Source: Vandiemenella viatica
Lineage: Eukaryota; Arthropoda; Insecta; Orthoptera; Morabidae
NCBI GenBank assembly: GCA_031002005.1
Contig: CM061914.1
Location: 191,908,685-191,972,684, forward strand
Reading direction: 5' to 3'
Length of the DNA stretch: 64,000 bases
In this document: one piece after another, positions 32,802 to 42,784 of the stretch
Numbering within the stretch: position 1 is the first letter of the stretch
Layout of the letters: each line of letters begins with the position of its first letter
The notes under the pieces: model-generated
What the model was told of the DNA's origin: nothing
The model's input: the letters and a program-made list of their open reading frames with translations, nothing else
Database searches by the model: none
Position numbers and translations under genes: made by a program

Positions 32802-33505
32802 TGAAAGGAAAACAGTTGATTTTTGTAGAGCAGTGATTATTCATAAGACGTTACATTATTCCATTGTGTCCTGTTGTATACTCCAGAGTGCTATATACGT
32901 CAACAAGACACCACTAATCAAGCCATCACATGCGTCCCTTTTACACAGGACTTTATTAAGCTAATCCTGCAAGAGGTTTTTTACATACGTAACGTATTTA
33001 AAGGAATATCCTACGATAAAACTTCGCGCAGTCAACCAAAATAATGCATCTGAACTTCAGAATAAATATACGAAGAATGACTCTTTTGTTGCGAAATCAG
33101 TTAAAAGTTATATACTACCTATTTTCCTCGCATCGTTTGTGAATAAGCTTCTGTGCTGCATACAACGCATCCAGTCGAGCGAAACAAAACAGCCATATTG
33201 GGATACAGTCAGTAACAAATACAATTATTTTTTTTACTTATCTTGAATAGCGTTAAAAATAATTTATTCGTATTGATTATCAAATTTTGAAGCTTTTGAT
33301 AACCAATTTTTTAAATACTCATCACAAGCAATTTTTTTTCTTAATTTTACTCGCTGTCTGATCTGATGTATCAGAAGGAGTGACAGATGTTTTAATTACA
33401 AATTTATCCATATTTATCCTCGTCCACTATAACAAACAAATATCCATTTATCTGAGAATTTACGGTATTGTCTTACTTGCAGAATCATATTTTTATACAT
33501 TATTT
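32650..33505. other. No gene recognised; poly-T tract
   Basis: AT-rich, with a T run at about 32769-32800. No SINE or gene next to it. Confidence 0.45.
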
Positions 33506-33508
33506 ATA

Positions 33509-34727
33509 CACTGAAAAGCCAAAGAAACTGGTACACCTGCCTAATATCGTGTAGGGCCCCCGCGAGCACGCAGAAGTGCCGCAACACGACGTGGCATGGA
33601 CTCGACTAATGTCTGAAGTAGTGCCGGAGAGAATTGTCACCGTGCATCCTGCAGGGCTGTCCACAAATCCGTAAGAGTACGAAGGGGTGGAGATCTCTTC
33701 TGAACGGCACGTTGCAAGGCATCCCAGATATCCTCAATAATGTTCATGTCTGGGGAGTTTGGTGGCCAGCGGAAGTGTTTAAACTCAGAAGAATGTTCCT
33801 GGAGCCAATCTGTAGAAATTCTGGACGTGTGGGGTGTCGCATTGTCCTGCTGGAATTGCCCAAGTCCGTCGGAACGCACAATAGACATGAATGGATGCAG
33901 GTGATCAGCCAGGATGCGTAGGTACGTGTCACCTGTCAGAGTCGTATCTAGACGTATCATGAGTCCTATGTCACTCAAACTGCACACGCCCCACACCATT
34001 ACAGAGCCTCCACCAGCTTGAACAGTCTCCTGCTGATATGCAGGGTCCATGAATTCATGAGGTTTTCGCCATGCCCGTACACATCTATCTGCTCGATACA
34101 ATTGAAAACGAGACTCGTCAGACCAGGCAACATGTTTCCAATCATCTACAGTCCAATGTCGGTGTTGACGGGCCCAGGCGAGACGTAAAGCTTTGTGTCG
34201 TGCACTCATCAAGAGTACGCGAGTGGGCCTTCGGCTCCGAAAGCCCATATCGATGATGTTTCATTGAACAGTTCGCACGCTGAAACTTGTTGAAGGCCCA
34301 GCATTGAAATCCGCAGCGATTTGCGGATGGGTTGCACTTCTGTCACGTTGAACGATTCTCTTCAGTCGTCTTTGGTCCAGTTCTTGCAGGATCTTTTTCC
34401 GGTCGCAACGATGTTGGAGATTTGATGTTTTACCGGATTCCCGATATTCACGGTACACTCGTGAAATGGTCGTACGGGAAAATCCCCACCTCATCACTAC
34501 CTCGGAGATGCTGTGTCCCATATTTCGTGTGCCGACTATAACACCAAGTTCAAACTCACTTAAATCGTCATAACCTGCCATTGTAGCAGCAGTAACCATT
34601 CTAAAGCCTCCGCAGGACACCTGTTGTCCTTTATAGGCGTTGCCGACCGCAGCGCCGTACTATGAGTGTTTACATATCTCTGTGTTTGCATACGTATGCC
34701 TATACCAGTTTCTTTTGCTCTTCAGTG
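33509..34727 (-). mobile_element. Tc1-type (DD36E) element, complete ends
   Basis: The ends CACTGAAAAGCCAAAGAAAC (33509) and, inverted, CACTGAAGAGCAAAAGAAAC (ending 34727) are imperfect TIRs that extend through CTGGTA. TA lies on both sides (33507-33508, 34728-34729). The 1219 bp length is normal for an autonomous element and no internal deletion is seen. Confidence 0.95.
33541..34581 (-). pseudogene. Tc1-type transposase, two premature stops
   Basis: Starting at the ATG of MAGYDDLSEFELG (34581), one frame runs 347 codons to TAG at 33541. It is broken only by TGA at 34261-34263 (after SFSVRTVQ) and TGA at 33637-33639 (after ALQDAR). The N-terminal HTH (GFSRTTISRVYREYRESG) and catalytic blocks are clear: AWSDESRFQ, FQQDNATPHTS and SPDMNIIEDIWD. 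There are 36 residues between second Asp and Glu, i.e. DD36E spacing. Both stops are consistent with single transitions (CGA or CAA type, and TGG). The copy is young but dead. Confidence 0.93.
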
Positions 34728-34734
34728 TAAATAT

Positions 34735-34995
34735 CTCTGTAATAGGCACTTACCAGTGTATAACGTTGAGTCACTTTCTTGTTACGTTCTGTTAAGTAAG
34801 ATCTAACACTTGTAAAATGTAAACACGTATTGCCACGATCACTTATTGTCTTACATAATCCAATAAACTTCTGGTGCAAGAAGTCTTATAAAGTCAACGA
34901 AACAGATGGCGAAATACTTTTAAAAGTGTGCTGTAATATACGTTTAAATTCGTATTTTAGTATCCGAATATACACGGCAATCTGCTATACAAACA
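34735..34995. other. No gene recognised
   Basis: AT-rich flank of the Tc1-type element; nothing supported. Confidence 0.35.
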
Positions 34996-34999
34996 GCAT

Positions 35000-35130
35000 A
35001 CAGGCGATAGACAAATTATACACCTGAAGAAGACGGCGGAGCTAGCCGTCGAAATATTGTGTTTCCACAACACTATCCGGCGGTACACCCGTGAAGACTA
35101 CATTGCAGTCATACGCCGGGAAAGTCTTCG
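35000..35130 (+). repeat. Penelope-like family A terminal repeat
   Basis: A hammerhead-like motif is followed by ACTATCCGGCGGTACACCCG, AAGACTACATTGCAGTCATA and CGCCGGGAAAGTCTTCG. The same trailing block follows Penelope-type coding sequence at 54600-54640. Confidence 0.65.
35018..35064 (+). ncRNA. Hammerhead-like ribozyme motif with ATAT stem III
   Basis: CTGAAGA (35024-35030), extra A, stem II GACGGC/GCCGTC (35032-35037 with 35045-35050, perfect), then GAAATATT (35051-35058). Stem I pairs ACAC with GTGT. The palindrome is ATAT where other copies have ACGT, consistent with decay of a CpG to TpA on both strands. Confidence 0.55.
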
Positions 35131-35134
35131 TTCT

Positions 35135-35190
35135 TACAAATTATACAAATTTTGTATCCAGTTGTACAATCTGGCGGCCGTGGTTACATA
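35135..35190 (-). repeat. Dispersed repeat, inverted copy
   Basis: GTATCCAGTTGTACAATCTG followed by GCGGCCGTGG is the reverse complement of the repeat at 1575-1620 and 48870-48930. Confidence 0.5.
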
Positions 35191-35214
35191 CCCTTTTTTA
35201 TCATTCAGTGACGT

Positions 35215-35720
35215 CACTTCCGCCGGCCATTCTCAAATGAAATAACGCACCAGAAGAAGTTTCGCCGTCAGAGTTCGCGCTCGGCAATTGTGTGCCGCTT
35301 TTCTGATGTTTTAAACATGGCGGTCGGGAATGACGTCAGCAGCGCCGCCACACGGCGAGCCCCGCAACCTCCTACAGAGAAAGCTTCTAGGTTTTATAAC
35401 TTCTGATGAATATCATGTATGAATTACGAGCTAAATGTATTCATATTTTGATCAAAAACTAATATACATGCAAATTGTATTCAATTCGATCTGGTCTCTG
35501 GGCTGGCAGCGGCTGTTCTCGCAGACCGGCTTCAAAGGCGCCGCTAACCGCATTCCGCCTTTGCGCCGGAATTACCCGCGTCTTGCAGGCCGGGCCGCCA
35601 ACTGCGTTACGGGGCGGTTCGTTAGAACAACTCGCCCTCTCGGATAATGGTCGGCGGGGGCGTGTAGGGATAATTTCCGCGCCGGGGTGAGCGCTAGTAA
35701 CTGCAGACTCCTCAACGCGT
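35215..35720. other. GC-rich island, candidate regulatory sequence
   Basis: It contains CATTCCGCCTTTGCGCCGGA, GGCCGGGCCGCCAACTGCG and similar GC-rich runs. A 70-codon frame has no recognisable domain. Confidence 0.35.
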
Positions 35721-35917
35721 TGGACCGCACCCCAACAGCTGGGTTCATTTTAGAGGAGAAAGTTCTTTTGCTTTGTTAGATGAGAATCTAAATTATAGGT
35801 TAGAGACGGGCAAATGAAAAAATATATCGATAAATATTGTATCGATATTTAAAAACAATATCGATATGTATCGAGAAGAAATATCGATATGTCGATGTAT
35901 CGATATATCTACATATA

Positions 35918-35985
35918 CATCTATACTCTGCAAATCACAAATACTGTGGGTGGCAGAGGGTACTAAGCACCAATCCTAATTCAAT
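35918..35985 (-). repeat. LINE family 2 3' tip
   Basis: ATACATCTATACTCTGCAAA followed by GTGGGTGGCAGAGGGTACTA is the reverse complement of the 3'UTR at 39363-39410. Confidence 0.7.
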
Positions 35986-36029
35986 GCATTCCAATCCCGA
36001 ACAGAACGAGGAAAGAAGGAATACATACA

Positions 36030-36700
36030 TGTCTGGATGTTGTGGATCATTTTTTCCCTCAATTGCTGATAACATTAGCAACAACAAACCGCAAATACTA
36101 ACATTCCAAGAGAACTATCACATACAAAAAGCACTAACAGAAGGAAAACGAATAATAAATGAATACACAACCTCACACACCCAACACTATACTAAACACT
36201 GAAGCTAAAATAAAATAGAAACATCGACACAGAAAAACAACAGTAAATAAGGACATACAAAACCACAACTACTAAAATCATTTATATTTGAAAAAAAAAC
36301 CGCCAAACAATGGAAGACTGAAAAAACAAAAAAGCACCGCATAACTACACAAAACTCGATGCTTAGTAAACAAAACAGAACGGCCATTTGCAAGTAAAAA
36401 CACACAGTGCAGTGCAATAAAGTGTTGTGAATCTGAAACATGAAGAATGAAGACACTTCCCACCAAAAATGCAAAAGCACTGATGCTGAGAATGGAGCTA
36501 AAAGAAATACAATAGACCACAAAATGATTATAAGTCAGATAATAATTCATTCCACTGTACAAACCACAAACATAACCTGCTTACAACTTTTGTACATAAT
36601 TAACAGAAAAAACCCCTGAAGATGCTTCTGCAAAAGAAGTGAAACGCGTACTGGAGACCAATAAATAAATACAAAAAAGTCAATTGCTTTGGCGTAATTT
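36030..36700 (+). mobile_element. Penelope-like family B 3' part
   Basis: GTTGTGGATCATTTTTTCCC through ACGCGTACTGGAGACC and AGTCAATTGCTTTGGCGT matches 48810-48520 on the other strand. A frame ending at 36202 (FQENYHIQKALTEGKRIINE) resembles the C-terminal tail of Penelope-type ORFs. About 400 nt of A-rich 3'UTR precede the ribozyme-like motif. The ORF assignment is tentative. Confidence 0.45.
36611..36657 (+). ncRNA. Hammerhead-like motif, ACGCGT stem III, decayed stem I
   Basis: CTGAAGA (36616-36622), extra T, stem II GCTTCT/AGAAGT (6 bp with one wobble), then GAA followed by the palindrome ACGCGT. Stem I does not pair here, whereas the sister copy at 48561-48603 keeps CCCG/CGGG. Confidence 0.5.
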
Positions 36701-36714
36701 ATTTATTAATACAT

Positions 36715-37060
36715 AAATGTATCACTACGGCATCTTATTTCTCGAATCTTATCCCTCCTGTCATTGCGACCTAAATAGGTTGGCGGAAGAAGAATTTCGT
36801 TGCACTCGTAAATTTTCTCATTTTCTCCAACAAATTCAAACGAAAACGACGTCGTCTGTCCGCCAAACAATCCCGGCCCAATCCATCAATCAGCTCTGTG
36901 ACACTTTCGTAAGGACTGTAACTAGCAGTCACGAATCGAGCGGCTCTTCTCTGTACTTTCTCTAACGCGTCAATCAATCCCTTGCGATACGGATCCCAAA
37001 TTCCACAACAGTAATCCAAATGCGGACGCACTAGTGTTTTGTACGCTATTTCCTTTGTAT
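36715..37060 (-). pseudogene. LINE family 2 ORF2 3' end
   Basis: RPHLDYCCGIWDPYRKGLID, LEKVQRRAARFVTASYSPYE and LADRRRRFRLNLLEKM form the C-terminal RT region of a CR1/L2-like LINE. It is truncated at both ends. Confidence 0.85.
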
Positions 37061-37194
37061 GAGCATTACAACTTCGATGTATCGATATTTTTGCCCAGTC
37101 ATGAATTATCTGAAAAATTATTTAAAAAGAGTATCGATATGTAACGAGAGAAAGTTTCGATATTTTTGCATAACGCCAGTAATTATCTAAAAAT

Positions 37195-37725
37195 ATTTCA
37201 GATTATTTAAGGAAATTGGGAAAATTAAAGACACAAGCAGAAATTAGAGAAAATTTTATTAATTTATCCATTTTTACAATCTATCAAACCAGTGTTCACC
37301 TTATGTAGACATCAAACGATCTCTCTGTTTTTCGTGGTCTGCCGCCAATTTACTCGTGTTGTCCGGTTCTGCCAAGTTAACTGCAGAAGCCACTGCACAG
37401 AAGTGGCTTAGCATATTGGATACTTCGTCAACGCATTAACCGTTATTCATCAATGAAAAAACCGTTTAAAAACCGAAGCTGTTAATTAACCTCAACCCTC
37501 AACGTTGTAACATGGGTGCTTAATCAGTGTTACTTCAGCTTCTTTTAACCTCTTAACCGTTGATGGAAACCTATTAAATAACTAACTCACATTTTTAAGA
37601 CGCTTTTATCCGATGTATATGTAATGCATTAAATTGGATACTGAATTGCATACATATAAAAAATATCTAAATGATACTCCAAATAAAATATCTATTTTTG
37701 ATATAACGAAAATAAAATTTTCGGT
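37195..37725. other. No gene recognised
   Basis: AT-rich; no supported feature. Confidence 0.35.
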
Positions 37726-37852
37726 GATCACTATCGATTATTTTATGAAGAAAATGTCGATGTTTCGATTCATCGATATATTTTACCGAAGCCTATAGTA
37801 GGTCCATTAAGTTTCCCCAGCATTTCACATTAACATTACCTGATATACAGGG

Positions 37853-37965
37853 TGATTCTTTTATGATGTTACATACTTTTCAGGAATGATGGAGAAGGGT
37901 AAATGTATCAATTTGACGTAAGGTGTCCTGGACGGAAACGACCAAGTCGAAAAATAGGTTTCGGA
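37853..37965 (+). repeat. Single Tc1/mariner-type end
   Basis: TATACAGGGTGATTCTTTTA, followed by sequence with GGTGTCCTGGACGGAAACGA, looks like one end of a DD41D-like or related element. The partner end was not found. Confidence 0.4.
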
Positions 37966-38009
37966 TCTTAGTGATAAAAAAAAAATAGAAAAAATATTAA
38001 TGCAAATAT

Positions 38010-38180
38010 GACCTTCTTTAGGTAAGGGGGACAGAGATTGGAATAAGTTACTAAGAGAAATGATGAATAATTTACCAAAAATATTGAAATAATTTAAAGT
38101 TGAAATTTGTAGAGGGCAAATGTAATTGAGTGTAGGAAAGGATTAAAATGGCTGTGTAGGGAAATAGCCAACGGAGCGTC
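38010..38180 (+). repeat. LINE family 1 3' end fragment
   Basis: TTAGGTAAGGGGGACAGAGA, GAAATGATGAATAATTTACC, TTGTAGAGGGCAAATGTA and AGCCAACGGAGC follow the family-1 order. Confidence 0.75.
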
Positions 38181-38190
38181 AATTTATCAA

Positions 38191-38234
38191 AACCTAACGT
38201 TTCGGCCATCATTTCGTGGCCTTCTTCAGAGGCC
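38191..38234 (-). ncRNA. Hammerhead-like ribozyme motif with independent stem I
   Basis: On the minus strand: CTGAAGA (38229-38223), extra A, stem II GGCC/GGCC, GAAACGTT, and stem I GGCCT with AGGTT (two wobbles). The stems differ in sequence from the other copies but still pair, which supports a conserved RNA fold. It joins the 3' end of a LINE-1 fragment. Confidence 0.55.
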
Positions 38235-38404
38235 AGGAGGAGAGGAGAGGAAATTGACGCGGTTCATCCCAGAGAACCAAGACAACATCGACCGTGGAAG
38301 TCTGCGCAACCAAAAGTATAGCGTGCCGGTTCCCTCAGGTCTGCTGTTCCGTATGTCACCTGCAGTGCCGCCAGACTTAAGGTTCCCATCCAAAGAGTGA
38401 ATCA

Positions 38405-39414
38405 ACTGTGTCGGCTCAGGAAATACCATCGGCTCAGATTTGCGAATGGATACGTGATTTTCTAACTGGTCGGTCACAGTATGTCGTTGTTGACGGGGAA
38501 GCCTCTTCTAAGCTAGATGTTACTTCGGGCGTTCCTCAAGGAAGTGTATTAGCACCACTTCTTTTCTTAATTTTTATAAACGATCTCGGTGACAACACTA
38601 AATGCAGGTTACGATTGTTTGCTGATGATACACTTAACCATAGGGAAGTAAGGTGCTCTGACGATTGCTTAGAAATTCAGCGCGATATTGATCCTATTTC
38701 CGAATGGTGCCATAAATGGCAGCTTACACTTAAGTGAAAAAAGTGCAAGGCAATGCGAATAAGTAACAAAAAGACTCCGTTTGTTCAAAAAGTAAACAAT
38801 TAGTTGTTGACACGGTTGATTTCCTGTAGTATCTGGATGTAATAGTACAAAGTAACATGAAATGGAACATACACATAACTTCCGTCGTAGGTAAAGCTAT
38901 TTCTAGATTATGATTCATAGGTCGTATTCTGTGGAATTGTAATGCGCATACAAAGGAAATAGCGTACAAAACACTAGTGCGTCGCATTTGGATTACTGTT
39001 GTGGAGTTTGGGATCAGTAACGCAAGGGATTGATTGACTCAGTGGAGAGGGTGCAGAGGAGAGCCGCTCGATTCGTGAATGGATGCTAGAGCACTTATGA
39101 AAGCGTCACAGAATTGATTCATAGGTTGGGCTGTGATTGTTTGGCAGACAGACGACGTCGTTTTCGTTTGAATTTATTTCAGAATATGCTAAATTCTTTG
39201 ACTTACGAGTGCAATGAAATACTTCTTCCGCAATCTTATTTAGATCGCAATGACCGGAAAGATAAGATTGGAAAATATGATGCCGTATTGATGCTTTTAT
39301 GTATTATTTCTTTCCTCGTGCTATTCTGGACTGGAATGCACAGAATTAAGATTGCTGCTTAGCACCCTCTGTAACCCATAATGTTTTTAAATTGCAGAGT
39401 ACGGATGTAGATTA
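38405..39414 (+). pseudogene. LINE family 2 RT palm to 3' end
   Basis: The open frame 38408-38737 covers RT motifs: IRDFLTGRSQYVVVDGEAS, SGVPQGSVLAPLLFLIFIND and LFADDTLNH (the FADD catalytic motif). Downstream the frame is broken but continues to LADRRRRFRLNLFQNML and DRNDRKDKIGKYD (39114-39362). The 3'UTR ends near GATGTAGATTAG. 5'-truncated. Confidence 0.88.
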
Positions 39415-39419
39415 GGAAT

Positions 39420-40075
39420 CGTGCACCACCACCTCTGCTACCCTGCAGGCCAAGTCCACCACCAGGACTGGAACCAGCTAACCCCGTGTCAGCGCCGGAC
39501 ACCATCACGGCGCCACAACCAAATGAGACAACAGAGTAGGTGTTAGTTACCAGATGTATACGCAATTTCCAGAGACCCGTATTGAGCACGATATCCGAAA
39601 ATGTCCCTAGCATCGCAACAAGCCTCCTCAGAGAGTTCGCATGAGTAACACATGAAAGTTAAATCGAAGTCTGAAGGACCGTTCCCTGCTGGTACTGCCT
39701 CCTGTAGTATGGCCGCGGTCGTCGACTTCAAACGCACGCTCCGCTAATTTGCTTCGCTGTGGAGTGGGCCGCTTTGAAAGGCGACCCTTTAATTCACCGA
39801 CCAATCGCTCTCGGTTCGCTTTACCTGTGTCGAACACGCAACAAAAAAATGAAAGGGGTGAGGCGAATTCGAGTGGCGGCAGTCGATAAACGATCTCGAC
39901 TTTCGATGCTACATTTTAACCACCAGAGGGTGTGCTGCTTGGCTTACCCTTCGCTTGAACCGGAACACTACAAATGTTAGTGTATGTAACATTATCACAA
40001 CACCTCCAATCGTTTTCAGTTATTAACTGCATTATTTTTATTATTATCGTGCATGTCTTCATAATGTATAATTGG
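39420..40075. other. No gene recognised
   Basis: Mixed composition with several short frames; no element identified. Confidence 0.4.
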
Positions 40076-40079
40076 TTAT

Positions 40080-40170
40080 ATTTTGACATTTTAATTGAAG
40101 ACTCGAAATGTAAATACCTTGGCATAACATTTGATAGCAGACTTATCTGAGCGGGACCAATTGGACAGGT
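40080..40170 (+). repeat. LINE family 1 RT fragment
   Basis: ACTCGAAATGTAAATACCTT followed by GGCATAACATTTGATAGCAG corresponds to KCKYLGITFDS of LINE family 1 (compare 21170-21220). Confidence 0.65.
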
Positions 40171-40865
40171 TATCTACAAAAACCCAACTACTTTAAGTCC
40201 AAACTTAAAGAATTTCTGCTTCAGAACCCATTTTACTCTGTGAAAGAATTTTCTTCTTGGAATTTGGTAACTAAGAATGACTGATAAAATAGTATATATG
40301 GTGTATGGAAGGTGACAAAGTTGTCCAAAATTATTAAAATGGTATATGTCTTTTTTTTCTGTTGAAACTTTTGACAAATGAAGTAATTACACTTTTACAA
40401 AATTTCACTCATATATAGTAACTAACATGGGATAGCATGCACTCAAAAACTGCTGTGAAAAATTATCATACTAACAGGTTCTTAAGTAATTGACAGCTAT
40501 GAGTTGTTGGTAATATAATTGATATTGTTAATAGGTGTGTGTACTGTTTCACATAAATAGCAACTAACATGATATAATATGTAGTCGCAAATTACAGTGA
40601 AACTTATCATGGTAACTGGTTGGTAAGAAAATAACTGGTTATTAGATGCTGGTAACAATTGTATACACTGTTCCACATAATAAGTATTACTTAACTCGGG
40701 ATTGTATGTGTAGATTACAGGAGATATTGGTTATACTAATGGTTGTAGCTAACTTGTCAATATATAATAATATTATCAATTATATAGTAATATTGACATT
40801 GAAAATAAGTGTATGTACTGTTCCACATCCCCGAGATTATTCTCACATGGGATCAAAGTGAACAT
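40170..40865 (+). repeat. LINE family 4 3' end
   Basis: The translated start FKSKLKEFLLQNPFYSVKEF and the following non-coding stretch match 45500-45990 (CTTCAGAACCCATTTTA and GGTGACAAAGTTGT in both). It ends near a (TATC)n tract. Confidence 0.65.
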
Positions 40866-40881
40866 ATCTATCTATCTATCT
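40866..40881. repeat. (TATC)n microsatellite
   Basis: TATCTATCTATCTATC tract. Confidence 0.85.
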
Positions 40882-40889
40882 AGTAGGGA

Positions 40890-40972
40890 AAGGGTTCGAA
40901 ATCCTTCACCTGCTGGAGAGAGTGATGAGGGGATGCACTAGAGAAGCAAGGGAATTGGGTTACAAAACATTT
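40890..40972 (+). repeat. LINE family 1 RT fragment
   Basis: CACCTGCTGGAGAGAGTGAT and GAATTGGGTTACAAAAC match the family-1 block at 21270-21340. Confidence 0.7.
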
Positions 40973-40974
40973 CT

Positions 40975-41440
40975 TTCTTAATCCTTCCCACCATCATACA
41001 TTTAGTTTTTCTTCCTACTGATTCTCATTCCGTGTTCCTTACACCCTTTGTCTAAAGGCTCTAACATTCTTGTGAGTATCTTGACACTTTCCGCCAGCAA
41101 AACCACGTCATCAGCAAACCTTACGCAGCTAATCCAGCATCCACCCATGCATACACCTCATTTACCTTTTAAACTCCTTCGTATAATTTCCTCCAATTAT
41201 ATGTTACATAATAGGGTGACAAACAGCATCTCTGTCTCTCACCTCTTCCAATCTTCCTCTCTTCTGTAAGATCATTTCCCACTCTCACTCCTTGTTCGAT
41301 GTATAATCTACTTATTAGCCTTCTTTCCTTCCAATCAATGCCTATAATTTTTAGAATGTCCATTAACTTCTCCCAGTGCACTCTATCAAAAGCCTTTTCC
41401 AGATCTATGAATACTATGTAACAATTTTTACAATGCCTGA
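40975..41440 (-). pseudogene. LINE RT-domain fragment (family 5)
   Basis: On the minus strand WEKLMDILKIIGIDWKERRL, GRGERQRCCLSPYYV and, in a shifted frame, FADDVVLLAESVKILTRML give RT blocks with the FADD catalytic motif. Several frameshifts. A different family from LINE 1-4. Confidence 0.75.
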
Positions 41441-41514
41441 TAAACTATTATAAAATATCTTTGTTATAATAGATATGATAAAATCTTTTATAAAAGATGT
41501 TTGACGAAGACCTT

Positions 41515-41720
41515 TCACAGTGTATTGCCGGCCTTAGCGAGGCTGCGTCGTGTTGTGCTGCCGCTGCAGGCGCGCCTGTCTGCAGGCAGCCCGCAGCGCT
41601 CCGCTGATGGCTCATTATCAGCAGGGAGAAGCGGGCAAATTGGCGGCGCCTCATTACCCAGCTGTCAGCGCGCCCGGGGCAACAAGTGGCCGCGCAGGTG
41701 AGCTCTTAAGCTGATTACTG
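41515..41720. promoter_or_regulatory. GC-rich island, candidate enhancer
   Basis: GCCGCTGCAGGCGCGCCTGT and following GC-rich DNA with interspersed TCATTATC/TCATTACC. Two overlapping ~66-codon frames, one per strand, have no recognisable domain. Confidence 0.35.
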
Positions 41721-41789
41721 CACACAAAGTAGTCCCTCCGCAAACACGGGGCCCCTCAACAGCATCCCCGAGCTCTGAATTACCAGCCG

Positions 41790-41950
41790 ACAATTGCGTG
41801 GTGTAAAGATTGGCAGTTGGGAGTTAAACGCTAAAAAGTGCCAAGTCATGCGTGTAAGTAAAAAGGAGACACCATTTAGCTCTGAATATACAACTAATGG
41901 TACTGTCCTTAGAACGGTAGATTCCGCTAAATATCACGTGGTAACAATTC

Positions 41951-41985
<35 letters not shown>

Positions 41986-42610
41986 GCTTTACGTCTCTCA
42001 ACAGCGAGGTCTTTAGAGACGGGAAGGGATGGGGGGGGGGCAAGGATGGGGGCAAGGAATGGGAAGGAATTCGGCAATGGCCTTTTGAAGGAAGCATCCC
42101 GGCATTTGCCTGGAGTGATTTGGGAAACCATGGAAAACCCAAATCTGGATGCCCGGACGGGGATTCGAACCACCGTCCTCCCGAATGCGAGGCCAGAATA
42201 ACAATTCGTAATAATTTGTCGCGGAATGAGCATATCGAGAATGTAATTGCGAAGCAAATCGTATGCTCCGATTTCTACGTCATACTTTAAAACAACGCAC
42301 TCCGCAAGTTAAATCGATTGCATACGAGTCACTAGTGCCTCCTCACTTAGAATATTGTTGTTCTGTATGGGTTCTCAATCAAAAGGGGTTAATGGAGGCA
42401 TAAGAGAGGGTCCAGAGAAGGGCCGCCCGATTCGTGACAGGTATATATAGTTGGAGGGAAAGCGTAAGTGCGATGTTGAAGGAGTTAGGTTGGTAAGACC
42501 TGGAACACACTCGACAGAAGCTAATTGAAAAATTCACCACTGACTTGTTTTGGAATGACAGCAAACAAATATCACTACTAGCAACAAAATAATTCATGAA
42601 TCTGAATAAG
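41790..42610 (+). pseudogene. LINE family 3 ORF2 3' part, split by a SINE
   Basis: Before the SINE: LNAKKCQVMRVSKKETPF and TVDSAKYHVVTI. After it: RNNLSRNEHIENVIAKQIV, then a frame-broken block equivalent to KGLMEALE and RAARFVTGIYSWRESVSAM at 42380-42480. The reading order is exactly that of an LINE-3 ORF2 end with 247 bp inserted. Confidence 0.85.
41952..42198 (-). mobile_element. tRNA-derived SINE in LINE 3, 10-bp TSD, 31-T tail
   Basis: TAACAATTCG at 41942-41951 is repeated exactly at 42199-42208. The copy is 5'-truncated at GGCCTCGCATTCGGGAGG and has the alternate tail TACGTCTCT-type (plus strand TTACGTCTCTCAACAGCGAG). Confidence 0.95.
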
Positions 42611-42637
42611 TTATTAAGCATTTAAATTGAATTTAGC

Positions 42638-42783
42638 TTTTTTTTTTACTTATGGCTTTACGCCGAGTTGACGTCGAGGTCATTAGAGGCGGGATGGGAC
42701 TGGGGGCAACGAATGGGAAGAAATTCGGCCGTGGCCTTTTGAAGGAAGCATCCCGACATTCGCCTGGAGTGATTTGGATAAAC
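42638..42783 (-). mobile_element. SINE 3' part
   Basis: A short T tract then TATGGCTTTACGCCGAGTTG, ATTAGAGGCGGGATGGGACT and CCTGGAGTGATTTGG. It ends abruptly where mariner sequence begins. Confidence 0.85.
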
Positions 42784-42784
42784 C

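Larger units (their letters stand above)
35800..37800. repeat. TATCGATA-rich blocks, possible second hAT-like remnant
   Basis: Dense TATCGATA-type motifs at 35819-35912, 37078-37175 and 37730-37790 resemble the subterminal regions of the hAT element at 1855-3157. No matching termini or 8-bp duplication were found, so the boundaries are uncertain. LINE and Penelope fragments lie between. Confidence 0.4.

Noticed and set aside
36205..36562. 105- and 94-codon minus-strand hydrophobic frames
   Set aside because: Shadows of an A-rich Penelope 3'UTR; the hydrophobicity comes from T-rich codons.
40646..40861. CRISPR-like or tandem array from repeated 'gtactgttccacat' phrases
   Set aside because: Only a few diverged, irregularly spaced repeats within a LINE 3' end of a eukaryotic sequence.
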